NCBI GenBank assembly: GCA_003852775.1
Contig: RDDZ01000071.1
Coordinates: 1 to 64,000, forward strand
Source of the DNA: Microbacteriaceae bacterium
GTDB taxonomy: Bacteria; Actinomycetota; Actinomycetes; Actinomycetales; Microbacteriaceae
Reading direction: 5' to 3'
Length of the DNA stretch: 64,000 nucleotides
Below, in pieces: positions 28,372-37,528 of this stretch (positions are counted from its first letter, which is position 1; each line of letters starts with the position of its first letter). Made by a program: the position numbers and the translations under genes. The notes beneath the pieces were generated by a model. It did not search any database and had not been told where the DNA came from. It saw only the letters and a program-made list of their open reading frames with translations.

Positions 28372-28626
28372 ATGGCATCGAAGGCGGCGGAGGTCGAGCG
28401 GGCGCTGCTCGCGCTGTCCGAGCACGATCGCGCTGCGGTGATCCACGCCGGCCTGCTCAGTCTGGACGGTGGCCTCGATCCCGTCGAGCAGGGCGAGGTC
28501 GATGCCGCCTGGCGGGACGAGCTCGGCGGTCGGCTCGATGATGTGCTGAACGGTCGGGTCGAGCTGGGGACGTTCGAGCAGACCTACGCCCGGTTCGCCG
28601 CGAAGTACCCGGCACCGGCGGAGTGA
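28372..28626 (+). CDS. Addiction-module antitoxin-like protein
   Basis: An 84-residue protein with the layout of the unstable antitoxins that partner RelE/ParE toxins: LLALSEHDRAAVIHAGLLSL followed by DAAWRDELGGRLDDVLNGRV. It begins at ATG 28372 and overlaps the toxin start by four bases (GTGA), the usual arrangement for such modules. In a complete module it would bind the toxin and repress the operon. Here the partner is truncated. Confidence 0.75.
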   Translation: MASKAAEVERALLALSEHDRAAVIHAGLLSLDGGLDPVEQGEVDAAWRDELGGRLDDVLNGRVELGTFEQTYARFAAKYPAPAE

Positions 28627-28832
28627 CCGCGCCGCACGCCGAGCACCCCGAGGCGGGCGCGGGACTGTTCGCGGCCGCCGAACGGCTCGAACAGGCTGAG
28701 CCCGGCCTGGGTCACGCGCTGTTCGCTGTGGTCCGCGAGGCGATAGACGCGATCGAGCAGTACCCGGACGGGTGGCCGCCGTTCCCTGGCTGGGATCGCG
28801 AGCCCGTCGTCTCAGCACATGGGGCACTCTGA
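28623..28832 (+). pseudogene. ParE/RelE-like toxin, C-terminally truncated
   Basis: The 69-residue frame shows the N-terminal half of a ParE-type toxin (HPEAGAGLFAAAERLEQAEP, LGHALFAVVREAIDAIEQYP, DGWPPFPGWDREPVV). It then ends in the unrelated SAHGAL and a stop. The second half, with the beta-sheet and conserved Arg/Tyr residues needed for gyrase or ribosome inhibition, is missing. The break lies just before the island's junction with the tRNA-Ser gene. Confidence 0.7.
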
Positions 28833-28850
28833 GCCCCTGGTGGCGAGAAG

Positions 28851-28869
28851 AAAAAGCCTGGTCAAAGGC
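28851..28869 (-). terminator. Weak terminator after tRNA-Ser
   Basis: On the minus strand a short stem GCCT/AGGC (complement of 28866-28869 and 28856-28859) is followed by five U residues. It lies about 15 bases after the tRNA 3' end and could replace the original terminator that the island separated from the gene. Confidence 0.4.
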
Positions 28870-28882
28870 CATTTAGATTCGG

Positions 28883-28967
28883 CGGAGGATGGGGGATTCG
28901 AACCCCCGAGGGCTTTCACCCAACACGCTTTCCAAGCGTGCGCCATAGGCCACTAGGCGAATCCTCC
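28883..28967 (-). tRNA. tRNA-Ser (GGA anticodon)
   Basis: An 85-base cloverleaf on the minus strand: acceptor GGAGGAT pairs with ATCCTCC, the anticodon arm CACGC-TTGGAAA-GCGTG carries GGA, a long variable arm is present as expected for serine, and the T arm is GGGGGTTCGAATCCCCC. CCA is not encoded. Its 3' 23 bases are duplicated at 25156-25178, so this gene was the integration target of the island to its left. Confidence 0.96.
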
Positions 28968-28970
28968 TGG

Positions 28971-29060
28971 GACCCCCCGCGCACCCGCCAGAGCCCGGTT
29001 ACCCTTGCTGCGTTTCCGCCCTGGGGGAGTTGGCCTGGATGGCGCCACGCGGGGAGCCGT
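28971..29060 (-). ncRNA. ffs: Signal recognition particle RNA, small bacterial type
   Basis: On the minus strand the conserved apical domain reads GGGCGGAAACGCAGCAAGGG followed by TAACCGGGCTC, with the GGAA tetraloop motif and the asymmetric A-rich loop that bind Ffh. The outer helix closes between CCCCGCG (28975-28981) and CGCGGGG (29048-29054). The place next to dnaX and tRNA-Ser is the usual actinobacterial arrangement. Ends are estimated from pairing. Confidence 0.9.
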
Positions 29061-29124
29061 CGACGAGTCTACCGGTATAAAGTGCGGGCCCGGCCAGGTC
29101 GGTCGTCCCGACTACTCTGGACGC

Positions 29125-31344
29125 GTGGTCACCGCCCTCTATCGTCGCTACCGCCCGGAGACGTTCGCCGAGCTGATCGGGCAGACGCAGGTGACCGATC
29201 CGCTCCGCACGGCCCTCCGCACCGACCGCGTCGGACACGCCTACCTCTTCTCCGGCCCGCGCGGCTGCGGCAAGACCACGAGCGCGCGCATCCTCGCACG
29301 CTGCCTCAACTGCGCCGAGGGGCCCACCGACGCCCCGTGCGGGAGATGCGCGAGCTGCATCGAGCTCGCGCGCGACGGCGGCGGATCGCTCGACGTCATC
29401 GAGATCGACGCCGCGAGCCACAACGGCGTCGACGACGCCCGCGACCTGCGCGACCGCGCCGCCTTCGCCCCCGCGCGCGACCGCTACAAGATCTTCATCC
29501 TCGACGAGGCCCACATGGTCACGCCGCAGGGCTTCAACGCCCTGCTCAAGCTCGTCGAGGAGCCTCCGGAGCACGTGAAGTTCATCTTCGCGACGACCGA
29601 GCCCGAGAAAGTCATCGGCACCATCCGCTCCCGCACCCACCACTACCCGTTCCGGCTCGTCCCGCCGGCGCAGATGCTCGACTACCTGCAGCACCTGTGC
29701 GGCGAGGAGCGCATCGAGGTCGAGGGCGGCGTGCTGCCGCTCGTCGTCCGTGCGGGCGGCGGATCGGTGCGCGACACCCTGTCGCTGCTCGACCAGCTCA
29801 TCGCCGGCTCCGAGGGCAATCTCGTGCGCTACGAGCGCGCGGTCGCGCTGCTCGGCTACACGCACGGCGCCCTCCTCGACGAGATCGTCGACGCCCTCGC
29901 CGCGCGCGACGCGCAGGGCGTCTTCGCGGGCGTCGACCGCGTCATCCAGACCGGGCAGGACCCGCGCCGTTTCGTGGAGGACCTGCTCGAGCGCCTCCGC
30001 GACCTCATCGTCGTCGCCGCCACGCGCGACCAGGCCGCCGCCGTGCTGCGGGGCGTGCCCGCCGACGAGATCGAGCGGATGCAGCTGCAGGCCGCCACGT
30101 ACGGCCCCGTCGAACTGTCGCGCGCCGCCGACGTCGTCAACGCCTCGCTCAGCGAGATGACGGGCGCCACCTCGCCGCGCCTCCACCTCGAGCTCATGGC
30201 CGCGCGCCTGCTCGTGCCCTCCTCCGACGACACCGAGCGCGGCACGCTCGCGCGCGTCGAGCGCCTCGAGCGCCGCATCGGCATCGAGGGTTCGGATGCC
30301 GCCCCGGCACCCGCGGCCGCGGCCCCCGCCGCGCGCCCCGCCGCAGCGTCCGCGCCGCCGCCGGCTGCGGACGACGAGGCCCCCGACCTGTCGGTCGCGG
30401 CCGCCGCATCCGCGGCCACGCGGGTCGCGGACGCGCCCGCCGCGCCCCCGGCTGCCGAGGAGCGGGCCGCCGACGCCGCCACGCGTCCCGAGGCCGCCAG
30501 CCCGGCGGAGGTCCCGGCCCCCGCGGCCACGATGCCTCCGCGGGCCCCGCGCGACCCGTCCGCGCCCGTCACGCTCCAGCAGATCCGCGACGCGTGGCCC
30601 GAGATCCTCGAGGTCGTGCAGGGCATCAAGCGCGGCTCGTGGATGGTCGTCTACACCTCCACCCCGCGCGCCTACGACGGCGCCAACGAGGTGCTCACGC
30701 TCACCTTCCCGAGCGATAACGACGTGCAGAGCTTCCGTCAGTCGCAGGGGGCCGGCGAGAGCGTCAGCGAGCACCTGCGCCAGGCGATCGTCAAGGTGCT
30801 CGGTGTGCGCGTGAAGTTCATCGCGCGGGTCGAGGGCGGCGCCGCCGGGCCCGCCGCATCCGGCCCCGCGTCGGGCGCCGCCGCGCCCCGCCCGGCCGAG
30901 CAGCGTCCCGCGGCCTCCCGCCCGGAGCCCGCGCCCGTCGCGACCGGCTGGAACGTCACCCCGATCCCGGGCTCGACCCCGGCCTCCGCCCCGAGCGACG
31001 ACGATGCGCCGCCGCCGGCCGACGAGGAGCCTCCGCCACCGGACGACGAGCCGCCCTACCCGGACCCCGCCGAGCGCTCCGCCCCGGCGCAGCGCCCGGC
31101 GCCGTCGCAGGCAGCCCCGCAGGCAGCCGGGAAGCCCGCGGCGCCCGCGCAGAAGCCCGCGCAGCGCGTCTCGAGCAACCCCAACCGCCCGGGCCGCTAC
31201 GGCGAGGCCGTCGTGCGCGAGGTGCTCAAGGCGAGCTTCATCGAAGAGGTGCAGCTCAACCCCCGCGACCGCCCCGTGCGGCTCGTGGAGGATCCGGCCC
31301 CGGCGTCGGCCCCCGTGCCCGGCGCCCCCGACGGGGAGGCGTAG
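29125..31344 (+). CDS. dnaX: DNA polymerase III subunits gamma and tau
   Basis: The 739-residue clamp-loader ATPase has Walker A GPRGCGKTT (44-52), zinc cysteines (Cys60, Cys63 region and CGRCASC), DEAH-type Walker B (LDEAHM) and sensor 1 FIFATTEPEKVIGTIRSRTH. The C-terminal half is the tau part with two long Ala/Pro-rich linkers. GTG 29125 lies after a TACTCT box, so the mRNA is likely leaderless; the frame upstream would run through the SRP RNA. No obvious slippery heptamer for the short gamma form was seen. recR follows after three bases. Confidence 0.95.
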   Translation: MVTALYRRYRPETFAELIGQTQVTDPLRTALRTDRVGHAYLFSGPRGCGKTTSARILARCLNCAEGPTDAPCGRCASCIELARDGGGSLDVIEIDAASHNGVDDARDLRDRAAFAPARDRYKIFILDEAHMVTPQGFNALLKLVEEPPEHVKFIFATTEPEKVIGTIRSRTHHYPFRLVPPAQMLDYLQHLCGEERIEVEGGVLPLVVRAGGGSVRDTLSLLDQLIAGSEGNLVRYERAVALLGYTHGALLDEIVDALAARDAQGVFAGVDRVIQTGQDPRRFVEDLLERLRDLIVVAATRDQAAAVLRGVPADEIERMQLQAATYGPVELSRAADVVNASLSEMTGATSPRLHLELMAARLLVPSSDDTERGTLARVERLERRIGIEGSDAAPAPAAAAPAARPAAASAPPPAADDEAPDLSVAAAASAATRVADAPAAPPAAEERAADAATRPEAASPAEVPAPAATMPPRAPRDPSAPVTLQQIRDAWPEILEVVQGIKRGSWMVVYTSTPRAYDGANEVLTLTFPSDNDVQSFRQSQGAGESVSEHLRQAIVKVLGVRVKFIARVEGGAAGPAASGPASGAAAPRPAEQRPAASRPEPAPVATGWNVTPIPGSTPASAPSDDDAPPPADEEPPPPDDEPPYPDPAERSAPAQRPAPSQAAPQAAGKPAAPAQKPAQRVSSNPNRPGRYGEAVVREVLKASFIEEVQLNPRDRPVRLVEDPAPASAPVPGAPDGEA

Positions 31345-31347
31345 CCC

Positions 31348-31944
31348 GTGTACGAGGGGATCGTCCAGGACCTCATCGACGAGCTCGGCCGCCTGCCGGG
31401 CATCGGCCCGAAGTCGGCCCAGCGCATCGCGTTCCACATCCTGCAGACTGAGAGCTTCGACACCACGCGGCTGGCGGAGATCCTCACGGTCGTGCGGGAG
31501 AAGGTCAAGTTCTGCCAGGTGTGCGGCAACGTCTCCGAGCAGGACACCTGCGCCATCTGCCGCGACCCGCGCCGCAACTCCTCGGTGATCTGCGTCGTCG
31601 AGGAGGCGAAGGACGTCGTCGCGATCGAGCGCACGCGCGAGTTCCGCGGGCTCTACCACGTGCTCGGCGGGGCCATCAGCCCCATCGACGGCATCGGGCC
31701 CGACGACCTCCGCATCCCGCAGCTGCTCAAGCGGCTCGCGTCGGCGGAGGTCACCGAGGTCATCATCGCGACCGACCCGAACCTCGAGGGCGAGGCCACC
31801 GCCACCTACCTCACACGCCTGCTCGTGCAGCCGGGGCTCACCGTCTCGCGTCTCGCGTCCGGTCTCCCGGTCGGCGGCGACCTCGAGTACGCCGACGAGG
31901 TCACCCTCGGCCGCGCCTTCGAGGGGCGCCGCGTCGTCGACTGA
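31348..31944 (+). CDS. recR: Recombination mediator protein RecR
   Basis: The 198-residue protein has the helix-hairpin-helix ([20 protein letters not shown]), the four-cysteine zinc finger ([19 protein letters not shown]) and the Toprim domain ([15 protein letters not shown] and [15 protein letters not shown]). With RecF/RecO it loads RecA on gapped DNA. It begins three bases after dnaX, forming the usual dnaX-recR operon. The 94 bases to lysC contain an inverted repeat GGATGCC/GGCATCC. Confidence 0.96.
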   Translation: MYEGIVQDLIDELGRLPGIGPKSAQRIAFHILQTESFDTTRLAEILTVVREKVKFCQVCGNVSEQDTCAICRDPRRNSSVICVVEEAKDVVAIERTREFRGLYHVLGGAISPIDGIGPDDLRIPQLLKRLASAEVTEVIIATDPNLEGEATATYLTRLLVQPGLTVSRLASGLPVGGDLEYADEVTLGRAFEGRRVVD

Positions 31945-32038
31945 CCACCCGCCGCCGCGGATGCCGACCCCCGTGCGCGGAGGGGCATCCGGGGCTGGAT
32001 AGGATTTCCTTCGTTCCCCACCCCAGGAGTCTCTTCCC

Positions 32039-33304
32039 GTGTCCCTCATCGTCCAGAAGTTCGGCGGTTCGAGCGTCGCCGACGCCGAGAGCATCAAGCG
32101 GGTCGCGAAGCGCATCGTCGAGACCCGCAAGGCCGGCAACGAGGTCGTCGTGGCCGTCTCCGCGATGGGCGACACGACCGACGAGCTCATCGACCTCGCC
32201 CACAAGGTCTCGCCCATCCCCGACCCGCGTGAGATGGACATGCTGCTCACGACGGGCGAGCGCATCTCGATGGCGCTGCTCGCGATGGCGATCCGCGACA
32301 TGGGCTACGAGGCGCGCTCCTACACGGGCAGCCAGGCGGGCATGATCACGGACGCGCAGCACGGCGCCGCCCGCATCGTCGACGTCACCCCGACCCGCGT
32401 GCGCGAAGCGCTCGACGAGGGCGCGATCGCGATCGTCGCCGGCTTCCAGGGGTTCAACCGCGACAGCCGCGACATCACGACGCTCGGCCGCGGCGGCTCC
32501 GACACGACCGCCGTCGCCCTCGCCGCCGCACTCGGCGCGGACGTCTGCGAGATCTACACCGACGTCGATGGCGTCTTCACGGCCGACCCCCGGGTCGTCC
32601 CGCGCGCGCACAAGCTCGACCGCGTCACGAGCGAGGAGATGCTCGAGCTCGCCGCCGCGGGCGCGAAGGTCCTGTACATCCGAGCGGTCGAGTACGCCCG
32701 CCGGCACGGCGTGACGCTGCACGTGCGCTCGTCGTTCAACAACAACGAAGGCACCTGGGTCGTGAACCAGGTGGAGGGAGAAACCGTGGAAGAACCCATC
32801 ATCACGGGTGTCGCCGGCGACCTCAGCGAGGCCAAGATCACCGTCGTCGGCGTGCCCGACGTGCCGGGCAAGGCCGCCGAGATCTTCACGATCGTCGCCA
32901 AGACGGGCGCCAACATCGACATGATCGTGCAGAACGTGTCGGCCGCCGCCACAGGTCTCACCGACATCTCGTTCACCCTCCCGAAGGCCGAGGGCGAGAA
33001 GGTGCTCACCGCCCTCCGCGCCGAGCAGGAGGCCACGGGCTTCCAGTCGCTCCAGTACGACGACCAGATCGGCAAGCTCGCGGTCGTCGGCGCGGGCATG
33101 CGCACGAGCTCGGGCGTCTCGGCCCAGCTGTTCCGCGCGCTCTCGGATGCGGGCATCAACATCGAGATGATCTCCACCTCCGAGATCCGCATCTCGGTCG
33201 TCACGCGCGCCGACACCCTGCCCGACGCGATGCGCGTCGTGCACACCGCGTTCGGCCTCGACGGTGACACCGAGGCCGTGGTCTATGCAGGAACCGGGCG
33301 CTAA
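32039..33304 (+). CDS. lysC: Aspartate kinase
   Basis: The 421-residue enzyme phosphorylates aspartate, the first step to lysine, threonine and methionine. It begins with the kinase motif [15 protein letters not shown] and contains [20 protein letters not shown]. Two ACT domains follow (about 265-340 and 345-415) for feedback control. The GTG start has CAGGAG upstream. The length and ACT arrangement are those of the class in which an internal start also yields a small regulatory subunit. The last codons and stop are the first bases of a 68-bp tandem repeat. Confidence 0.95.
   Translation: MSLIVQKFGGSSVADAESIKRVAKRIVETRKAGNEVVVAVSAMGDTTDELIDLAHKVSPIPDPREMDMLLTTGERISMALLAMAIRDMGYEARSYTGSQAGMITDAQHGAARIVDVTPTRVREALDEGAIAIVAGFQGFNRDSRDITTLGRGGSDTTAVALAAALGADVCEIYTDVDGVFTADPRVVPRAHKLDRVTSEEMLELAAAGAKVLYIRAVEYARRHGVTLHVRSSFNNNEGTWVVNQVEGETVEEPIITGVAGDLSEAKITVVGVPDVPGKAAEIFTIVAKTGANIDMIVQNVSAAATGLTDISFTLPKAEGEKVLTALRAEQEATGFQSLQYDDQIGKLAVVGAGMRTSSGVSAQLFRALSDAGINIEMISTSEIRISVVTRADTLPDAMRVVHTAFGLDGDTEAVVYAGTGR
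32786..33304 (+). CDS. lysC: Aspartate kinase beta subunit from an internal start
   Basis: GTG 32786 is in frame with lysC and preceded by GGAGGGAG, a strong ribosome binding site inside the coding region. It would produce a 172-residue protein beginning [17 protein letters not shown] that contains only the two ACT domains. In Corynebacterium and Bacillus aspartokinase II this in-frame overlapping subunit is established and binds lysine/threonine in an alpha2-beta2 complex. Its use here is inferred from the Shine-Dalgarno sequence and position. Confidence 0.65.
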   Translation: MEEPIITGVAGDLSEAKITVVGVPDVPGKAAEIFTIVAKTGANIDMIVQNVSAAATGLTDISFTLPKAEGEKVLTALRAEQEATGFQSLQYDDQIGKLAVVGAGMRTSSGVSAQLFRALSDAGINIEMISTSEIRISVVTRADTLPDAMRVVHTAFGLDGDTEAVVYAGTGR

Positions 33305-33446
33305 AGGCGAAGGCCATTTCTGGCCTTCGCGCACCCGGTTCCCGGCGCCGTCTCGGCGCCGGTGGGCGCTAAAGGCGAAGGCCATTTCTGGCCTTCGCGC
33401 ACCCGGTTCCCGGCGCCGTCTCGGCGCCGGTGGGCGCTAAAGGCGA
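33297..33446. repeat. 68-bp tandem repeat (2 full copies plus 14-17 bases) carrying terminator hairpins
   Basis: The unit starting GGGCGCTAAAGGCGAAGG recurs with a 68-base period at 33297, 33365 and 33433, the third copy ending after GGCGAAG. Each full unit holds two perfect hairpins: GCGAAGGCCA-TTTC-TGGCCTTCGC and CCGGCGCCG-TCT-CGGCGCCGG. The first unit includes the lysC stop codon TAA. It separates the convergent lysC and membrane-protein genes and acts most simply as a doubled bidirectional terminator. Confidence 0.9.
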
Positions 33447-33453
33447 AGACTCA

Positions 33454-33720
33454 TCACAGCCGCTCGCGCGGCTTGTCGTCGTTGCGCCCCTGGATCCAGC
33501 GCTTCTGGGTGCCGTTGTTCTCGCCGACCTTGACGTCCTCGCCCGTCATGTTGGAGACGACGACCTCGGTCTCGTGCTCGAACGCGTGGCTCTTGTCGGT
33601 GTTGCGGTACGCCATCCACACGGCCCAGTAGAACGAGGTCGCGCCGACGGGGCCGACGGCGAGCAGCCAGAGCGGCGATTCGCTGTCGAGCGTGATGAGG
33701 GCGATGGTGAGTTCGAGCAT
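33454..33720 (-). CDS. Small membrane protein of the SPFH operon (YdjH-like position)
   Basis: An 88-residue protein with two hydrophobic stretches at the N-terminal half (LTIALITLDSESPLWLLAVG, PVGATSFYWAVWMAYRN) and a charged tail (FEHETEVVVSNMTGEDVKVG and RWIQGRNDDKPRERL). It starts at ATG 33720, eight bases after the zinc-ribbon gene. No enzymatic motif. Its place behind a zinc-ribbon membrane protein and an SPFH protein corresponds to YdjH in the Bacillus ydjFGHI operon, but sequence similarity cannot be checked here. Confidence 0.7.
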   Translation of the reverse strand: MLELTIALITLDSESPLWLLAVGPVGATSFYWAVWMAYRNTDKSHAFEHETEVVVSNMTGEDVKVGENNGTQKRWIQGRNDDKPRERL

Positions 33721-33728
33721 CCGTACCC

Positions 33729-35042
33729 CTAGAAATTCCACACGATCCACACCGCGAGACCCTCGAGCGCGGTGCCGACGGTCATCGCGACGAGGAGCAG
33801 CTTGGGCACGCTCACGGGCACGCTGCCCATGGTCTCGCCCGTGCGCCCGTTGACGGCGATGTAGTGGAGGAACTCGCTGCCGTCGGACTTCTTCTCGTAG
33901 TACGAGTACAGCCACACGGGCAGCAGCACCGACACCCAACGGGTGCCCTTGAGCTCGAGCGCCTCGCTCTCCCACCGCACGCCGCGGTCGTACCGCGTCG
34001 AGTCGGTCGCCTTCTGGCGGGCGATGCTGAGCATCTGGTGCCGCGCGACCGGCATGACGGCGTCGATGTTGAGGTCGCGCTTCTCGGACGTGTAGCTGCC
34101 CATGTAGTTGGCGTCGTACGTGACGGCGTTCTTCGTGTCGAACGGCAGGATCGTGTTGATGACGTTGTTGGTGTTGCGCCGGGTGTCCTGGTTCGCGCGC
34201 GACGACGACGACTCGAGGGTGAGGTCGTCGACGGTGAAGTCGAAGCTGCGCGTCACGCGGTAGACGTCGGCGTCGTAGTACGTCTGCTTGTTGTTGTCCG
34301 AGCCGCGCGTGTACTGGCGGGTCTTGATCTCGCCGTGGCCCGCGATGTCGGCGTGCGCGTTGCCGTCGACGAGCAGGTACGGCATGTACACACCCACGAC
34401 GTTCTCGGGCGTGAACTGCTGCTTGAAGCGCTTGTGCGCGAACATCCGCCGCTTGCCGGCGAACGCGCGCACCGCCTCCACGGCCTGCTCGTGCGTGACG
34501 CGGAACGGCAGCACGGCATCCGGCACCGCGCCGTTGGGGATCTGCGTCTGCTGCGAGAGCACCTGGCGGCACCAGTGGCAGCGCGCCTGCAGCCGGCTCT
34601 CGGTGTTGATGACGACCTCGGCGCCGCAGCCCTGGCACTTGAGCGTGATGATGTTCGACGCGTCGGCGTCGATGTCGCCCGCGCCCGTCGTGAGGACCGT
34701 GCCCTCGAGCTGCTCGATGGGCGAGTCGAACCCGACCGCCTGCATGAAGTTCTCCGCCACCCACTCGTAGCGGCAGAAGGTGCAGCGCAGGTGGTCGGTG
34801 CCGGGCACGGGCCCGATCTCGGTCGACCCGCAGCGCGGACACTTCGTGAGGCCGTCGCCCTTCGCGTTCGACGTGTCGACGGGGCCCTCGTCGGCCGCGA
34901 GGGCCTCCGCGAGCTCGGGCGGCACAGCCGGCGTCGCCGGACCCGCGGGTGCGGATGCGGCGGCCGGCGCGGGCGCAGCGGCCTGCGCCGCCGGGTCGAC
35001 CGGCGGCACAGGCGGCTGAGGCGTGGTGGAGGAGTCGCTCAT
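33729..35042 (-). CDS. Zinc-ribbon (TFIIB-type) membrane-associated protein
   Basis: The 437-residue protein starts with a Pro/Ala-rich segment (1-55), then a TFIIB-like zinc ribbon CPRCGSTEIGPVPGTDHLRC with TFC (about 68-90), and a second CQGCGAEV...ARCHWC ribbon (about 135-160). A large soluble region and a C-terminal hydrophobic helix (LLLVAMTVGTALEGLAVWIV) follow. This matches the YdjG type of proteins that recruit partners to the membrane. It lies 16 bases downstream of the SPFH gene and 8 bases upstream of the small membrane protein. Confidence 0.82.
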   Translation of the reverse strand: MSDSSTTPQPPVPPVDPAAQAAAPAPAAASAPAGPATPAVPPELAEALAADEGPVDTSNAKGDGLTKCPRCGSTEIGPVPGTDHLRCTFCRYEWVAENFMQAVGFDSPIEQLEGTVLTTGAGDIDADASNIITLKCQGCGAEVVINTESRLQARCHWCRQVLSQQTQIPNGAVPDAVLPFRVTHEQAVEAVRAFAGKRRMFAHKRFKQQFTPENVVGVYMPYLLVDGNAHADIAGHGEIKTRQYTRGSDNNKQTYYDADVYRVTRSFDFTVDDLTLESSSSRANQDTRRNTNNVINTILPFDTKNAVTYDANYMGSYTSEKRDLNIDAVMPVARHQMLSIARQKATDSTRYDRGVRWESEALELKGTRWVSVLLPVWLYSYYEKKSDGSEFLHYIAVNGRTGETMGSVPVSVPKLLLVAMTVGTALEGLAVWIVWNF

Positions 35043-35058
35043 CGCCTGGTGGGGGAGC

Positions 35059-36222
35059 TCAGCTGCCGAGGACCTTCGCCTTGACGGCGTCGTAGTCCTC
35101 CTGCGTGATGAGTCCCGCGTCGAGCATCTGCTTGGCCTGCGTGAGCTTCGCCATCGGGTCGTCCGCAGCGGGCGCGGCGCCGGCCGCGGGGGCCGCGGGC
35201 GCGACGGGCTGCTGGAGGCCGGCGAGACCGCCGAGCGTGCCGGCGGCCATGCCGACGCCGAGGATGCCGGCTCCGCCGCCCTCGGCTCCCGCCGACTCGA
35301 TGCCCTGCGCGACCGAGGCCTGCAGGTTCGAGTTGCCGCGGGCGCCCGAGAGGGCGTCGGCGCGCTTGACCTTCGAAAGCAGCTCGGTCGTGTCGGCGTC
35401 GTACTCGATCGAGATGATCGCGGTCGACACGATCTCGAGACCGCGGTTGGCCTTCCAGGAGTAGCCCTCCTCGACGGCCTCCGCGAGGCTCTTCGCGAAG
35501 CCGAGCGAGTCGGACTGGATCTGCGTGATGCGCGTGCGGCTCGGGTCGTTCGTGTACTTCGAGAACGCGGGCGCGAGCGCCGAGACCACCTCGTTGAACA
35601 GCTGCGTCGCCGCGTCGTTGTTCATGTCGGTGAAGTCGAAGACCTGGGCACCCGTGAGGTACGTCGCGGGCACGAAGTTCTTGACGAACAGGATCGGGTC
35701 GACGATGCGCAGAGTGTACGAACCACGCGTGAGCGCGCCGACCTGCGTGCCGAGCCAGGCGTCGTCCCAGTAGATCTCGCTCTGGGTGCCGAAGCGGTTG
35801 TTCGGGAGCTCCTTGAGGCTCACGTAGAACGCGGCCTGCTGCGAACCGGGCATGCCGCCGCGCTTGAAGCGCTCCCAGGTCTGCAGGATGAGCGGGCTGA
35901 GGAAGCCGTCGCCCGCGAAGATCGACTGGCTGTTGACGTCGTCGGACTGCCAGGTGTAGCCACCGGGCTCGGCCACGAGACCGGTGATCTCGCCGTCCTG
36001 CATCGTGATGAGGCCGTAGCCCTCGGGGACGACGATCTTGGAGCCGTTGCTGATGATGTGCTCGGACCCCTTGGTGTTGGAGCCGCGGCCCGCGTTCGTC
36101 TCCTTCTTGACCGCCGGGAACAGCGCCGCCGTGGGCTGCACGTTCGGGATCGTGTAGAAGTCGAGCCACTGGTCGGCGAACATTCCGCCGATCGCGCCGC
36201 TGAATGCCTTGATGAAGCCCAC
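35059..36222 (-). CDS. SPFH domain protein (YdjI / virion-core-like) with C-terminal SHOCT motif
   Basis: The 387-residue protein has an SPFH/band-7-like domain (KIVVPEGYGLITMQDGEITG; VDPILFVKNFVPATYLTGAQ; GLEIVSTAIISIEYDADTTE). A Gly/Ala/Pro-rich linker follows (about 295-350). The C-terminal SHOCT helix pair is LTQAKQMLDAGLITQEDYDA. SPFH proteins form membrane-associated oligomeric scaffolds. GTG 36222 has AAAGGAG upstream. It heads a three-gene operon reading toward lysC. No pspA gene is adjacent, unlike the Bacillus ydjFGHI operon. Confidence 0.88.
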   Translation of the reverse strand: MGFIKAFSGAIGGMFADQWLDFYTIPNVQPTAALFPAVKKETNAGRGSNTKGSEHIISNGSKIVVPEGYGLITMQDGEITGLVAEPGGYTWQSDDVNSQSIFAGDGFLSPLILQTWERFKRGGMPGSQQAAFYVSLKELPNNRFGTQSEIYWDDAWLGTQVGALTRGSYTLRIVDPILFVKNFVPATYLTGAQVFDFTDMNNDAATQLFNEVVSALAPAFSKYTNDPSRTRITQIQSDSLGFAKSLAEAVEEGYSWKANRGLEIVSTAIISIEYDADTTELLSKVKRADALSGARGNSNLQASVAQGIESAGAEGGGAGILGVGMAAGTLGGLAGLQQPVAPAAPAAGAAPAADDPMAKLTQAKQMLDAGLITQEDYDAVKAKVLGS

Positions 36223-36246
36223 GAATCACTCCTTTGGGTGGTTTGA

Positions 36247-37473
<1,227 letters not shown>

Positions 37474-37484
37474 CGTCCTGCGGC

Positions 37485-37528
37485 CTCGACCGCTGGTCGA
37501 GCGGCGTCGCGTCGCGCGCCGCTCAACC
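37485..37528. repeat. Intergenic palindromic repeat, copy 1 (also terminator for asd and MerR gene)
   Basis: CTCGACC-GCT-GGTCGAG (37485-37501) forms one hairpin. GGTCGAGCGGCG (37495-37506) pairs alternatively with CGCCGCTCAACC (37517-37528), allowing one G-T-type mismatch. The stop codon of the MerR gene lies inside it. It resembles the copy at 48947-48985 and the GGTTGAG/CTCAACC palindromes I know from Microbacteriaceae intergenic regions. Confidence 0.6.

Noticed and set aside
33297..33446. Possible CRISPR-like array
   Set aside because: The repeats are contiguous 68-bp units without unique spacers; they are stacked hairpins at the lysC terminator.
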